DNA of 5,756 bases from a candidate division Zixibacteria bacterium 4484_93 (GTDB taxonomy: Bacteria; UBP14; UBA6098; 4484-93): positions 1-5,756 of the forward strand of contig NATO01000090.1 in assembly GCA_002085385.1 (NCBI GenBank), given 5' to 3'. Within the stretch, counting starts at the first letter, position 1; the number at the start of each line of letters is the position of its first letter. The notes under the pieces are model-generated. The model saw only the letters and a program-made list of their open reading frames with translations. It was not told the DNA's origin and made no database searches. Position numbers and translations under genes: made by a program. Shown in pieces: positions 1 to 5,756 of the stretch.

Positions 1-2
1 CT

Positions 3-728
3 CCTACCGGGACAGTGGTTATAGATGAAGCCACAGGCGATGTCATAGCCGACCTGAAGGAAGAGGGGGAAGAAACGGTGGCTGCAATGGGCGGCAAGGG
101 AGGATTGGGGAACCAGCATTTTGCCACAGCGAGGAAACAGGCGCCAACAAAATGCACCAGCGGTGAGCCCGGCGAGGAGAAGATGCTCCGCCTGGAGCTC
201 AAACTGATAGCGGATGTCGGGCTCGTCGGCAAACCAAACGCAGGGAAAAGCACCTTTATCTCCGCCGTATCCTCTGCCCACCCAAAGGTCGCAGAATACC
301 CGTTCACAACGACAGAACCCGTTCTCGGAACGGTCAATTTCGGCGATACACCAATCGTCGTTGCCGATATCCCTGGTCTCATCGAGGGGGCAAGCAGAGG
401 AAAGGGACTGGGTATCGAATTCCTCAAGCATATCGAAAGAACGAGGCTGCTTCTGTTTCTGATAGATGCAACGGATGAAGACCCAAGAAAAAGCCTCGAT
501 ATGCTCAGAACAGAGCTTGCCCGTTATTCACCGGCGCTATCCCGCAAAAGAGATATTGTTGCCTTGAACAAGATAGACCTTATAACCGACGAGGAGAAAA
601 AACAGCTGAAATCGGTTTTCGGCAACGATACATTTTTTATCTCTGCTCTGAGGAAAGAGGGGATAAAAGAGCTCCTCGGTGCAGTGGTTCACACCCTTTT
701 AGAAACAAAAGAAGATGAAACAGATTAA
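3..728 (+). CDS. obg: GTPase Obg/CgtA, 5' end cut off by window edge
   Basis: This is a ribosome-associated GTPase of the Obg family, acting in late 50S subunit assembly and growth or stress control in the cytoplasm. The reading frame is open from base 3, so the gene begins before the window; a GTG at 15 is internal. What remains is the end of the glycine-rich N-terminal Obg fold (GKGGLGNQHFAT near 96-131), then the complete G domain. G1 is GKPNAGKST (228-254), the switch region has TTTEP, G3 is DIPGLIEGA (from 366), G4 is NKID (from 567) and G5 is the SA of FFISALR. About 27 residues follow G5, so there is no long C-terminal OCT-type domain. The last codons overlap the start of dprA by 14 bp, which makes it the first visible gene of a four-gene plus-strand operon. 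Family assignment is secure; only the missing N-terminus is unknown. Confidence 0.97.
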   Translation, partial: PTGTVVIDEATGDVIADLKEEGEETVAAMGGKGGLGNQHFATARKQAPTKCTSGEPGEEKMLRLELKLIADVGLVGKPNAGKSTFISAVSSAHPKVAEYPFTTTEPVLGTVNFGDTPIVVADIPGLIEGASRGKGLGIEFLKHIERTRLLLFLIDATDEDPRKSLDMLRTELARYSPALSRKRDIVALNKIDLITDEEKKQLKSVFGNDTFFISALRKEGIKELLGAVVHTLLETKEDETD

Positions 729-1809
729 AGAGTTCCTGACATTTGCCCAGACACCCTACCTCGGCTGTGTCTACGGGAAGAGACTGCTCGATAGGTTCGG
801 CTCGGTGGAAAACATACTCGCTGCCCCGAAGGAGAAGCTCGTCGATGTCGTTCCAGAGCGGGTCGCAGAATCTCTATACCGGAACTTCGAGCACCCACCA
901 GATGCTGTCGCACACCAGTTCGAGCGGATTGCTAAAACCGATGCAACATTTGTTCCGCTCACCTCCGACGATTATCCGGCTCTGCTCCGTGAGATATATG
1001 ACCCTCCTCTTTTTCTCTTCGTTATGGGGAAACTTGCCCCAACAGACCGTTTCTCAATCTCCATAGTGGGAACGAGAAACCCGACAACATACGGACGGTT
1101 CTTCACCGAAAGCATCGCCCAATCCCTTGCAAGACATGGGCTCACAATCATAAGTGGTATGGCGGTGGGAATAGATTCAGCCGCTCATCAGGGGGCTTTG
1201 TCGGCAGGCGGTCGAACAATTGCTGTCCTCGGCTCAGGCGTCGATATTATATATCCAAAGGTGAACAAAAGACTGTATGAAAAGATAAAGGAGACAGGGG
1301 CAATCGTATCTGAATTTCTTCTCGGTGAGGAGGTAAAAGCAGAGAACTTCCCGAGACGGAACAGGATAATCTCCGGGATGTCACTCGGAACTCTGGTCGC
1401 CGAGGCAGGTGAGAGAAGCGGTGCGCTCATAACGGCAAAATACAGCCTCGACCAGGGAAGGGAACTATTTGCTGTCCCAGGAAGTCCCAACCAGCCAAAA
1501 AGCGTCGGAACGAACAGGCTCGTTCAGAGGGGCGAAGCAAAACTCATACTGAACGAAGAGGATATATTAAACGAGATAGAGCAGTATCTCCCGGCAAAGG
1601 AATCGCTTCCCGAGGCTCTGCCGAGTCTGTCTGAACTCTCCCCCGAGCAGAGGGTTGTCTATCAGGTTCTCTCCCGTGAACCGAAGCATATAGACAAAAT
1701 CGCCCAGGAAGCGGATATGGACCCCGGATATGCACTCTCCCAGCTTTTCGAGTTGGAACTGGCAGGAGTTGTCAAACAGCTCGCGGGGAAACAGTTTATA
1801 AAGATATAG
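715..1809 (+). CDS. dprA: DNA-processing protein DprA (Smf), 364 aa
   Basis: DprA binds incoming single-stranded DNA during natural transformation and loads RecA on it; it is also widespread in bacteria not known to be competent. The N-terminal ~100 residues look like the usual helical SAM-like region. The Rossmann-type core follows: VGTRNP (118-123), SGMAVGIDSAAHQGAL (147-162), GSGVDIIYP (173-181), ENFPRRNRIISG (210-221) and AGERSGALITAK (231-242), then VPGSP (254-258). Residues ~305-364 read as a C-terminal winged-helix (DprA_WH/DML1-like) segment, with HIDKIAQ and an LELAG.V end. The length is normal for a three-domain DprA. The ATG at 715 is the only reasonable start, because an in-frame TAG lies at 700-702. 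It sits inside the end of obg, so translation is probably coupled to obg; the Shine-Dalgarno is weak. The stop is 7 bp before the HPr gene. No other competence gene is visible. Confidence 0.96.
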   Translation: MKQIKEFLTFAQTPYLGCVYGKRLLDRFGSVENILAAPKEKLVDVVPERVAESLYRNFEHPPDAVAHQFERIAKTDATFVPLTSDDYPALLREIYDPPLFLFVMGKLAPTDRFSISIVGTRNPTTYGRFFTESIAQSLARHGLTIISGMAVGIDSAAHQGALSAGGRTIAVLGSGVDIIYPKVNKRLYEKIKETGAIVSEFLLGEEVKAENFPRRNRIISGMSLGTLVAEAGERSGALITAKYSLDQGRELFAVPGSPNQPKSVGTNRLVQRGEAKLILNEEDILNEIEQYLPAKESLPEALPSLSELSPEQRVVYQVLSREPKHIDKIAQEADMDPGYALSQLFELELAGVVKQLAGKQFIKI

Positions 1810-1812
1810 AGG
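1808..1812 (+). promoter_or_regulatory. Ribosome binding site of the HPr gene
   Basis: AGAGG ends four bases before the ATG at 1817. It overlaps the dprA stop codon (1807-1809), as expected for a tightly packed operon, and supports the ATG as the HPr start. Confidence 0.6.
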
Positions 1813-1816
1813 CAAG

Positions 1817-2083
1817 ATGACAGAGAAGGAACTGACGGTCACAAACGAACTTGGACTCCATGTTAGACCTGCTGTCCTCATCGTCCAGAAGTGCGGCAGC
1901 TTCAAAAGCGAGATATGGCTTATCAAGGGAGACAAAAGGGTTAGCGCAAGAAGCATTATGAACCTGCTGTCGCTTCAGGCTCCGCGGGGAACACATCTGA
2001 AGATTATGGCGGAAGGTGACGACGAAAGGGAAGCAGTAGAGGCGATTTACAAACTGTTCGAGGAGAATTTCGGAGAGGATTGA
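1817..2083 (+). CDS. ptsH: HPr-family phosphocarrier protein, 88 aa
   Basis: HPr relays phosphate from PEP via enzyme I to sugar-specific PTS permeases. In many bacteria it is also a regulatory target of HPr kinase. The active-site motif GLHVRPA (13-19) places the phospho-accepting histidine at His15 and the conserved arginine at Arg17, the usual numbering. The second signature, ARSIMNLLSL (44-53), places a serine at Ser46, the residue phosphorylated by HPr kinase/phosphorylase in Firmicutes and some other phyla. The 88-residue length matches stand-alone HPr exactly, with no fused domain. The gene lies 7 bp after dprA and overlaps pgsA by one base. No enzyme I, EII or hprK gene is visible, so a transport role versus a purely regulatory role cannot be decided. 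An Npr-type paralogue is a possible alternative; the intact Ser46 region argues for HPr. Confidence 0.93.
   Translation: MTEKELTVTNELGLHVRPAVLIVQKCGSFKSEIWLIKGDKRVSARSIMNLLSLQAPRGTHLKIMAEGDDEREAVEAIYKLFEENFGED
2072..2078 (+). promoter_or_regulatory. Ribosome binding site of pgsA
   Basis: GGAGAGG lies inside the last codons of the HPr gene, with GGAG seven bases before the ATG at 2083. It favours that ATG over the TTG at 2080-2082, which would be unusually close to the site. Confidence 0.65.
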
Positions 2084-2655
2084 TGAACATCCCGACATCG
2101 TTGACCCTGTTCAGAGCCATCGCATCACCTGTTTTCTTTATACTCTACCTTCTCCCCTCGGTAGAAACAAAGATAATAGGGTTTTTGATTTTTATCCTCG
2201 CCGCCATCTCCGATTTCCTCGACGGCTACATAGCAAAACGGCTGAAGCTTACCACAAAAGCAGGCAGGCTCTTGGACCCGATAGCAGATAAACTCCTTAC
2301 ATCGTTTGCCCTCCTGTATCTCTCGATAACATCGCTTGTTCCCTGGTTTATAACAATTCTCATCATCGGGCGGGAATGCCTTGTAACAGCATTGAGACTG
2401 TCGCTTATGAGGGGAAAAGAATCCGTTCTCAAGCCATCACAGCTGGCAAGGATAAAAACCGCCTGCCTTATGTTCTCATTGACATTCTTCCTCGCCTACG
2501 ACATCACGAGAACAGCAAACCCTATCTGGGAACTATACGAGACAATACCTCTTCTGCTCAATATCGTTCTTCTCCTTGTCACATTCCTCACACTCTTCAC
2601 CGGAGCGGAATACCTCATCTGGAATCTGCTCCCCGGACGCCAAAAGCGACAATAA
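2083..2655 (+). CDS. pgsA: CDP-diacylglycerol-glycerol-3-phosphate 3-phosphatidyltransferase, 190 aa
   Basis: This integral membrane enzyme transfers a phosphatidyl group from CDP-diacylglycerol to glycerol 3-phosphate. The product, phosphatidylglycerol phosphate, is the precursor of phosphatidylglycerol and cardiolipin. The CDP-alcohol phosphatidyltransferase signature is complete: Asp44, Asp47-Gly48, Ala51, Gly61, Asp65 and Asp69 in the spacing D-x2-D-G-x2-A-x9-G-x3-D-x3-D. Lys52 stands where many members have Arg. The N-terminal NIPTSLTLFRAIASP and the later GRECLVTALR and ARIKTA segments fit PgsA rather than phosphatidylserine or cardiolipin synthases. Several strongly hydrophobic stretches (about 15-42, 71-95, 118-135 and 148-178) are likely membrane helices. 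The ATG at 2083 overlaps the HPr stop (TGATG) and has a good ribosome binding site; a TTG one codon earlier is less likely. The last 41 bp overlap the 3' end of rsmG on the other strand. Confidence 0.94.
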   Translation: MNIPTSLTLFRAIASPVFFILYLLPSVETKIIGFLIFILAAISDFLDGYIAKRLKLTTKAGRLLDPIADKLLTSFALLYLSITSLVPWFITILIIGRECLVTALRLSLMRGKESVLKPSQLARIKTACLMFSLTFFLAYDITRTANPIWELYETIPLLLNIVLLLVTFLTLFTGAEYLIWNLLPGRQKRQ

Positions 2656-3274
2656 CCCTCTCCGTGGCAGAAGCGGAGATACTACCGAGCGGGATTTCTA
2701 CTCCTCCTTTCTTTATAAGAGGGTTTTTTGTCCTGTCTGCTTTGAAGAAAAAAACCTTACCCATAGGCAAAAGAAGTTCATCTGCCCTCCGCAAGATAGC
2801 CTCATCATTGCCGACAGCACGGGCGGTTATCGCATCGAAGCGGAACGGGAACGAAACGAGCTCAAAACGGGAACGAAGCGGCTCGAATCCGGGCAGCCCA
2901 AGCGTCCGTGCCACTTTCTTCAGAAACAGTATCTTCTTTCTATTGGAATCGAGTGCGACACAGCGGATATCCGGGCGGATGAGCTTTATCGGGACGACGG
3001 GGAACCCCGCACCGGAACCAACATCGAGAAGCCTGCCAAAAAAAGGAACAGGCATTTTCCTTGCGGCAAGCACACCCTCAAATATGTGCCGCTCGACAAG
3101 ATACTCCCTGTCACCGGAGGAAACGAGGGAAACACGACTGCTCCAGTCGACTATGAGGGAGATATACTCTCTGAACCGTGAGAGCAGAAGTTCATCGTAA
3201 GGAACAAAGAATTTCTCGAACAGTTTTTTCAGTGTAACTATTTGTTGCTCAACAAGATAACTCGGATGTTTCAT
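2615..3274 (-). CDS. rsmG: 16S rRNA (guanine527-N7)-methyltransferase RsmG (GidB), 219 aa
   Basis: RsmG uses S-adenosylmethionine to methylate N7 of G527 in the 530 loop of 16S rRNA; its loss gives low-level streptomycin resistance in several bacteria. The Rossmann methyltransferase fold shows motif I LLDVGSGAGFP (82-92), a following LDSNRKKILFLKKV (108-121) that fits the nucleotide-binding acidic strand end, and ITARAV (149-154), the RsmG-typical motif. The upstream ERHIFEGV (61-68) matches the family ERHI(L/F)-type segment. Length is close to the usual ~205-240. I chose the ATG at 3274-3272, which overlaps the mnmG stop as ATGA and has GGAA nine bases upstream. A TTG at 3283-3281 would add three residues and is less likely. 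The gene follows mnmG, a pairing common across bacteria. Its 3' end runs 41 bp into the opposing pgsA gene. Confidence 0.95.
   Translation of the reverse strand: MKHPSYLVEQQIVTLKKLFEKFFVPYDELLLSRFREYISLIVDWSSRVSLVSSGDREYLVERHIFEGVLAARKMPVPFFGRLLDVGSGAGFPVVPIKLIRPDIRCVALDSNRKKILFLKKVARTLGLPGFEPLRSRFELVSFPFRFDAITARAVGNDEAILRRADELLLPMGKVFFFKADRTKNPLIKKGGVEIPLGSISASATERVIVAFGVRGADSR
2703..2729 (+). terminator. Possible intrinsic terminator of the obg-dprA-ptsH-pgsA transcript
   Basis: CCTCCTT (2703-2709) can pair with AAGAGGG (2717-2723) across a 7-nt loop. The stem has five Watson-Crick pairs, one G-U pair and one mismatch, and six T follow at once (2724-2729). It begins 48 bp after the pgsA stop, where a plus-strand terminator is expected. 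It lies inside the rsmG coding region, where it encodes part of the C-terminal tail around Asn-Pro-Leu-Ile-Lys-Lys. The stem is short and imperfect, so the call is moderate. Confidence 0.45.
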
Positions 3275-5022
3275 ATAAAACAATTCCGTTTAATGAAGAT
3301 AACGAGAGCCTCGATATCGGCAGACGATACCCCCGGTATCCTCGATGCCTGCCCGATTGTCGCCGGCTGAATGCGAACAAGCTTCTCCCTCGCTTCGTTT
3401 GTTATGTTCCGGACATAACTGTAATCGAGCCCCCGCGGGATGTTCATCCCTTCGAGCCGCTTCATCTGACCTATCTTCCTCTTCTCCCTCGCGATATACC
3501 CTTCATATTTTATCTCTGTATCGAGCCTATCGAAAAGATGCTCGGGGAGCCTCCTCTCAATATCAAGCTTCCTGTAAGAGCATCCCGGCATCTTGATTGC
3601 TTGATAGGCGGTCATCGACTTTCCGCCAACCCGAACAGTCATCTTCGCAAGCCTTTTCTTCTCATCGGCTATAAGGGCTATCTCCTCCTCGACCCTTTCT
3701 ATAAGTGGCTCATCGAGCAGCCCGAACCGCTTTGCATACGGCAACATCCTCTCATATCCGTTGTCCTCACGGAGAATAAGCCTGTGTTCCACCCGCGAAG
3801 AAAATAGCCTGTATGGTTCATCCACACCCTTTATAACGATATCATCTATCAGGCTACCGATGTATGATTCACTCCTCGACAGGACAAACGGCTTTTCTCC
3901 CCGGACAGAAAGAGCGGCGTTTATCCCCGCGATTATCCCCTGACCTGCCGCCTCCTCGTAACCGGATGTGCCGTTTATCTGCCCGGCGAAAAAAAGGAGT
4001 TTTATCCTCTTCGATTCGAGTGTTCTTTTAAGCTCCTGCGGGTCGATACAATCATACTCGATTGCATAGGCGGGTCTTATCATCTCAGCCTCCTCAAGAC
4101 CGGGGATTGTAGCGAGCATATCGAGCTGAACCTCCACAGGGAGCGATGTGGATATACCGTTGAGATAGTATTCATCCGTATATCTCCCTTCAGGCTCAAG
4201 GAATACCTGATGTGATTGCCTGTCCGGGAACCTCATTATCTTATCCTCAATCGACGGGCAGTATCTCGGTCCCTTCCCTGTGATAAGCCCACCATAGAGG
4301 GCTGTTCTTTCGATATTTTTGCGGACTATACTATGCGTCTTCTCGCTCGTGTGGGTCAGATAGCAGGGCAGCTGTTCCTCGATATGCTCCTCTGTCCTCA
4401 TCGAAAAGGGGGTATAATCATCCTCACCGTCCTGGCGGATAGTCTTCGAGAAATCTATTGTCCTGCCATCGACACGAGGTGGTGTCCCCGTCTTGAAGCG
4501 GAAAAGGGTGAATCCGAGTCTGCTCAAGGATTCAGATAGCCTGTTCGACGGCGGGTCACCTGCCCTGCCAGACGGGAAACGGCTATCACCAATATATATC
4601 ATCCCACCAAGGAATGTGCCCATGGTAAGTATCACGGCATCCGCGGCATATTCCATACCGAGAGCTGTTTTCACACCTACGACCCTGTCGCCTTCGACTA
4701 TAATCTCTGTTGCCTCGTCCTGCTTGATTGTCAGGCTCTCGAAGGAATCCAGTATCTGCCTGACCACAACGGGATACAATCTTCTCTCGTTCTGTGAGCG
4801 TGTCGAGCGGACAGCAACACCCTTTCTTCTGTTCAACACCCGATACTGTATTGCCGTTCGGTCTGCGGCAAGCCCGATAACACCTCCGAGAGCATCTACC
4901 TCTTTGACTACCTGGCTTTTACCGATGCCGCCCACAGCAGGGTTGCAGCTCATCTCGCCGATATTCGCCTCGTTGAGGCTGATGAGCAAAACAGTTGCTC
5001 CCATACGAAAACTTGTTGACAA
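3271..5022 (-). CDS. mnmG: tRNA uridine-34 modification enzyme MnmG (GidA), lacking the N-terminal FAD-binding motif
   Basis: MnmG works with the GTPase MnmE to install the (carboxymethyl)aminomethyl group on wobble uridine 34 of certain tRNAs, using FAD. Visible blocks, numbered from the TTG start, are MSCNPAVGGIGK (24-35), LTMGTFLGG (132-140), RFKTGTPPRVDGR (175-187), GPRYCPSIEDK (251-261), LFFAGQINGTSGYEEAAGQG (343-362), YRLFSSRVEHRL (404-415), and the C-terminal GLDYSYVRNI and IGQASRIPGVS (556-566). Cys26 and Cys255 match E. coli Cys47 and Cys277. Homology begins at RMGATVLL, equal to E. coli Arg27, so ~26 residues with the GxGxxG-type GGGHAG motif are absent. The longest frame starts at TTG 5022-5020, after an in-frame TAA (5040-5038); ATG 5004-5002 is the other option (577 aa). 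FAD binding should be impaired, so the protein may be inactive. The rest shows no decay. Confidence 0.93.
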   Translation of the reverse strand: MSTSFRMGATVLLISLNEANIGEMSCNPAVGGIGKSQVVKEVDALGGVIGLAADRTAIQYRVLNRRKGVAVRSTRSQNERRLYPVVVRQILDSFESLTIKQDEATEIIVEGDRVVGVKTALGMEYAADAVILTMGTFLGGMIYIGDSRFPSGRAGDPPSNRLSESLSRLGFTLFRFKTGTPPRVDGRTIDFSKTIRQDGEDDYTPFSMRTEEHIEEQLPCYLTHTSEKTHSIVRKNIERTALYGGLITGKGPRYCPSIEDKIMRFPDRQSHQVFLEPEGRYTDEYYLNGISTSLPVEVQLDMLATIPGLEEAEMIRPAYAIEYDCIDPQELKRTLESKRIKLLFFAGQINGTSGYEEAAGQGIIAGINAALSVRGEKPFVLSRSESYIGSLIDDIVIKGVDEPYRLFSSRVEHRLILREDNGYERMLPYAKRFGLLDEPLIERVEEEIALIADEKKRLAKMTVRVGGKSMTAYQAIKMPGCSYRKLDIERRLPEHLFDRLDTEIKYEGYIAREKRKIGQMKRLEGMNIPRGLDYSYVRNITNEAREKLVRIQPATIGQASRIPGVSSADIEALVIFIKRNCFI

Positions 5023-5044
5023 AATCTGATATTCCGCTTAATTT
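5016..5044 (+). promoter_or_regulatory. Sigma70-type promoter for the phosphoglycerate mutase gene
   Basis: A perfect TTGACA -35 box (5016-5021) is followed after 17 bp by TAATTT (5039-5044), which keeps the key T1, A2 and T6 of the -10 consensus. Transcription would start near 5051 and leave a leader of about 20 nt with the ribosome binding site. The -35 box overlaps the TTG codon proposed as the mnmG start on the other strand, so the two 5' ends are tightly juxtaposed. Confidence 0.55.
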
Positions 5045-5059
5045 TGGATTCAAACTGAA

Positions 5060-5064
5060 AGGGG
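5060..5064 (+). promoter_or_regulatory. Ribosome binding site of the phosphoglycerate mutase gene
   Basis: AGGGG within GAAAGGGGAAC ends six bases before the ATG at 5071. It is one of the stronger sites in the window and fixes that ATG as the start. Confidence 0.65.
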
Positions 5065-5070
5065 AACAAT

Positions 5071-5756
5071 ATGGCAGTTCTCGAGTCGCTCATAAAGGAG
5101 AACGATAAGAAGATTGTTCTTTTGGTTATGGACGGTGTGGGTGATATCCCTGACAGAGATGGGAGAACTCCTCTATCCTCCGCCAACAAGCCGAATATGG
5201 ATTCGCTTGCCTGCCAATCAGCTCTGGGGTTGACCATCCCTGTTGACTGGGGAATAACCCCCGGGAGCGGTCCCGCTCACCTGTCGCTTTTCGGATACAA
5301 CCCGCTGAAATACAACATCGGCAGAGGAGTACTCGAAGCTATCGGCCTCGATATGGAGATGAAGAAGCAGGATTTGGCTGCCCGTGGGAATTTCTGCACA
5401 CTTGACGAGAACGGAACTGTGATAGATAGAAGAGGTGGAGCAGGGGAAAGACGACTCTCGACGGAAGAGAACAAAAAGCTCATCGAACTTCTATCATCGC
5501 AGATAAGGCGGATAGAGGATATCGATCTCATATTCAAATCGGGCTTAGAGCACCGGTTCGCCGTCATCTTCAGGGGAGATGGACTCGCCGAAGGTCTACC
5601 CGACACAGACCCACACACACTCGGCGAGAAGATACATTTCCTGAAGACAGATAACCCCAGGCTTGAGAAGACCGCAAGGGTGATAAACCTCCTGACACAG
5701 CTGGCAAACGATATTCTGAAAAACAGGAAACCAGCAAACGGGATACTTCTGCGAGG
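5071..5756 (+). CDS. apgM: 2,3-bisphosphoglycerate-independent phosphoglycerate mutase, archaeal (ApgM) type, 3' end beyond window
   Basis: This enzyme interconverts 3- and 2-phosphoglycerate in glycolysis and gluconeogenesis. It belongs to the alkaline-phosphatase superfamily and uses metal ions and a phosphorylated serine. The first 228 codons are present, a little over half of the usual ~400, and the frame is open at the window end. MDGVGD (20-25) supplies the first metal-binding aspartates. TPGSGPAHLSLFGYNP (63-78) holds the likely catalytic serine at Ser66. IGRGVLEAIG (83-92), ARGNF (104-108), DRR (119-121) and the SGLEHRFAVIFRG segment (157-169) are typical of the ApgM group, and the visible part ends in NGILLR. 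Bacterial members of this family have sometimes been annotated as proposed homoserine kinases, so the mutase call rests on family membership. The segment 119-133 looks a few residues longer than the usual DRRAGR form. The gene has its own promoter-like sequence and is transcribed away from mnmG. Confidence 0.92.
   Translation, partial: MAVLESLIKENDKKIVLLVMDGVGDIPDRDGRTPLSSANKPNMDSLACQSALGLTIPVDWGITPGSGPAHLSLFGYNPLKYNIGRGVLEAIGLDMEMKKQDLAARGNFCTLDENGTVIDRRGGAGERRLSTEENKKLIELLSSQIRRIEDIDLIFKSGLEHRFAVIFRGDGLAEGLPDTDPHTLGEKIHFLKTDNPRLEKTARVINLLTQLANDILKNRKPANGILLR

Noticed and set aside
2654..2725. Inverted repeat AACCCTCT (2654-2661) with AGAGGGTT (2718-2725)
   Set aside because: The arms are eight bases long and 56 bp apart. 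The closer hairpin at 2703-2729 uses the same right arm and is a better terminator candidate; the distant match may be chance.
2376..3200. Long plus-strand open frames (2376-3200 and 2576-3181) across pgsA and rsmG
   Set aside because: They are shadows of pgsA and of rsmG on the other strand. Their translations are rich in Ser, Arg and Pro with no recognisable motif, while both overlapped genes have clear family signatures.
4493..5029. 178-codon plus-strand frame opposite mnmG, running into the apgM leader
   Set aside because: It mirrors well-conserved MnmG codons and has no family-like motif. The plus-strand promoter here fits apgM.
5026..5053. Minus-strand promoter TTGAAT (5053-5048), 16 bp, TATCAG (5031-5026) for mnmG
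   Set aside because: Each box matches consensus at only four of six positions, and the predicted start would fall at or just after the TTG codon. It is too weak to list as a feature, though it could serve the ATG at 5004.
4950..5237. Minus-strand frame that could have supplied the missing MnmG N-terminus through a frameshift
   Set aside because: Its translation has no GGGHAG-like motif and runs antisense through apgM. A simple frameshift cannot restore the missing segment.

Overview
The window is a compact stretch of bacterial chromosome carrying conserved housekeeping genes. I recognise seven protein-coding genes and no RNA genes, CRISPR arrays, insertion sequences or phage genes. The lineage cannot be fixed from the sequence. 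G+C is roughly one half by eye, and AUA (Ile) and AGA/AGG (Arg) codons are common on both strands, which is unlike enteric bacteria. An archaeal-type phosphoglycerate mutase sits beside an HPr that has both classical phosphorylation sites. An uncultivated, non-proteobacterial lineage would fit, but that is inference.

Left block, plus strand (3-2655): the 3' part of obg, then dprA, a ptsH-like HPr gene and pgsA. They are packed as one operon: 14-bp overlap, 7-bp gap, then 1-bp overlap. They serve ribosome assembly and growth control (Obg), protection and RecA loading of incoming single-stranded DNA (DprA), phosphocarrier signalling or sugar transport (HPr) and acidic phospholipid synthesis (PgsA). 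A hairpin followed by six T at 2703-2729 may end this transcript. It lies inside the opposing rsmG gene.

Middle block, minus strand (5022-2615): mnmG followed by rsmG, joined by a 4-bp ATGA overlap. Both proteins modify RNA: tRNA wobble uridine 34 (MnmG) and 16S rRNA G527 (RsmG). The rsmG 3' end overlaps the pgsA 3' end by 41 bp in convergent orientation.

Right edge, plus strand (5071-5756): the 5' part of an ApgM-type phosphoglycerate mutase gene, with its own plausible sigma70 promoter and ribosome binding site. It is cut by the window end.

The main anomaly is at the mnmG/apgM junction. MnmG is well conserved from the residue matching Arg27 of E. coli MnmG to its C-terminus, including both conserved cysteines. 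The first ~26 residues, which hold the glycine-rich FAD-binding motif, are missing. An in-frame stop lies just upstream and no other frame supplies the motif. This is a 5' deletion or rearrangement, or an assembly join. I see no undescribed multi-gene system here.
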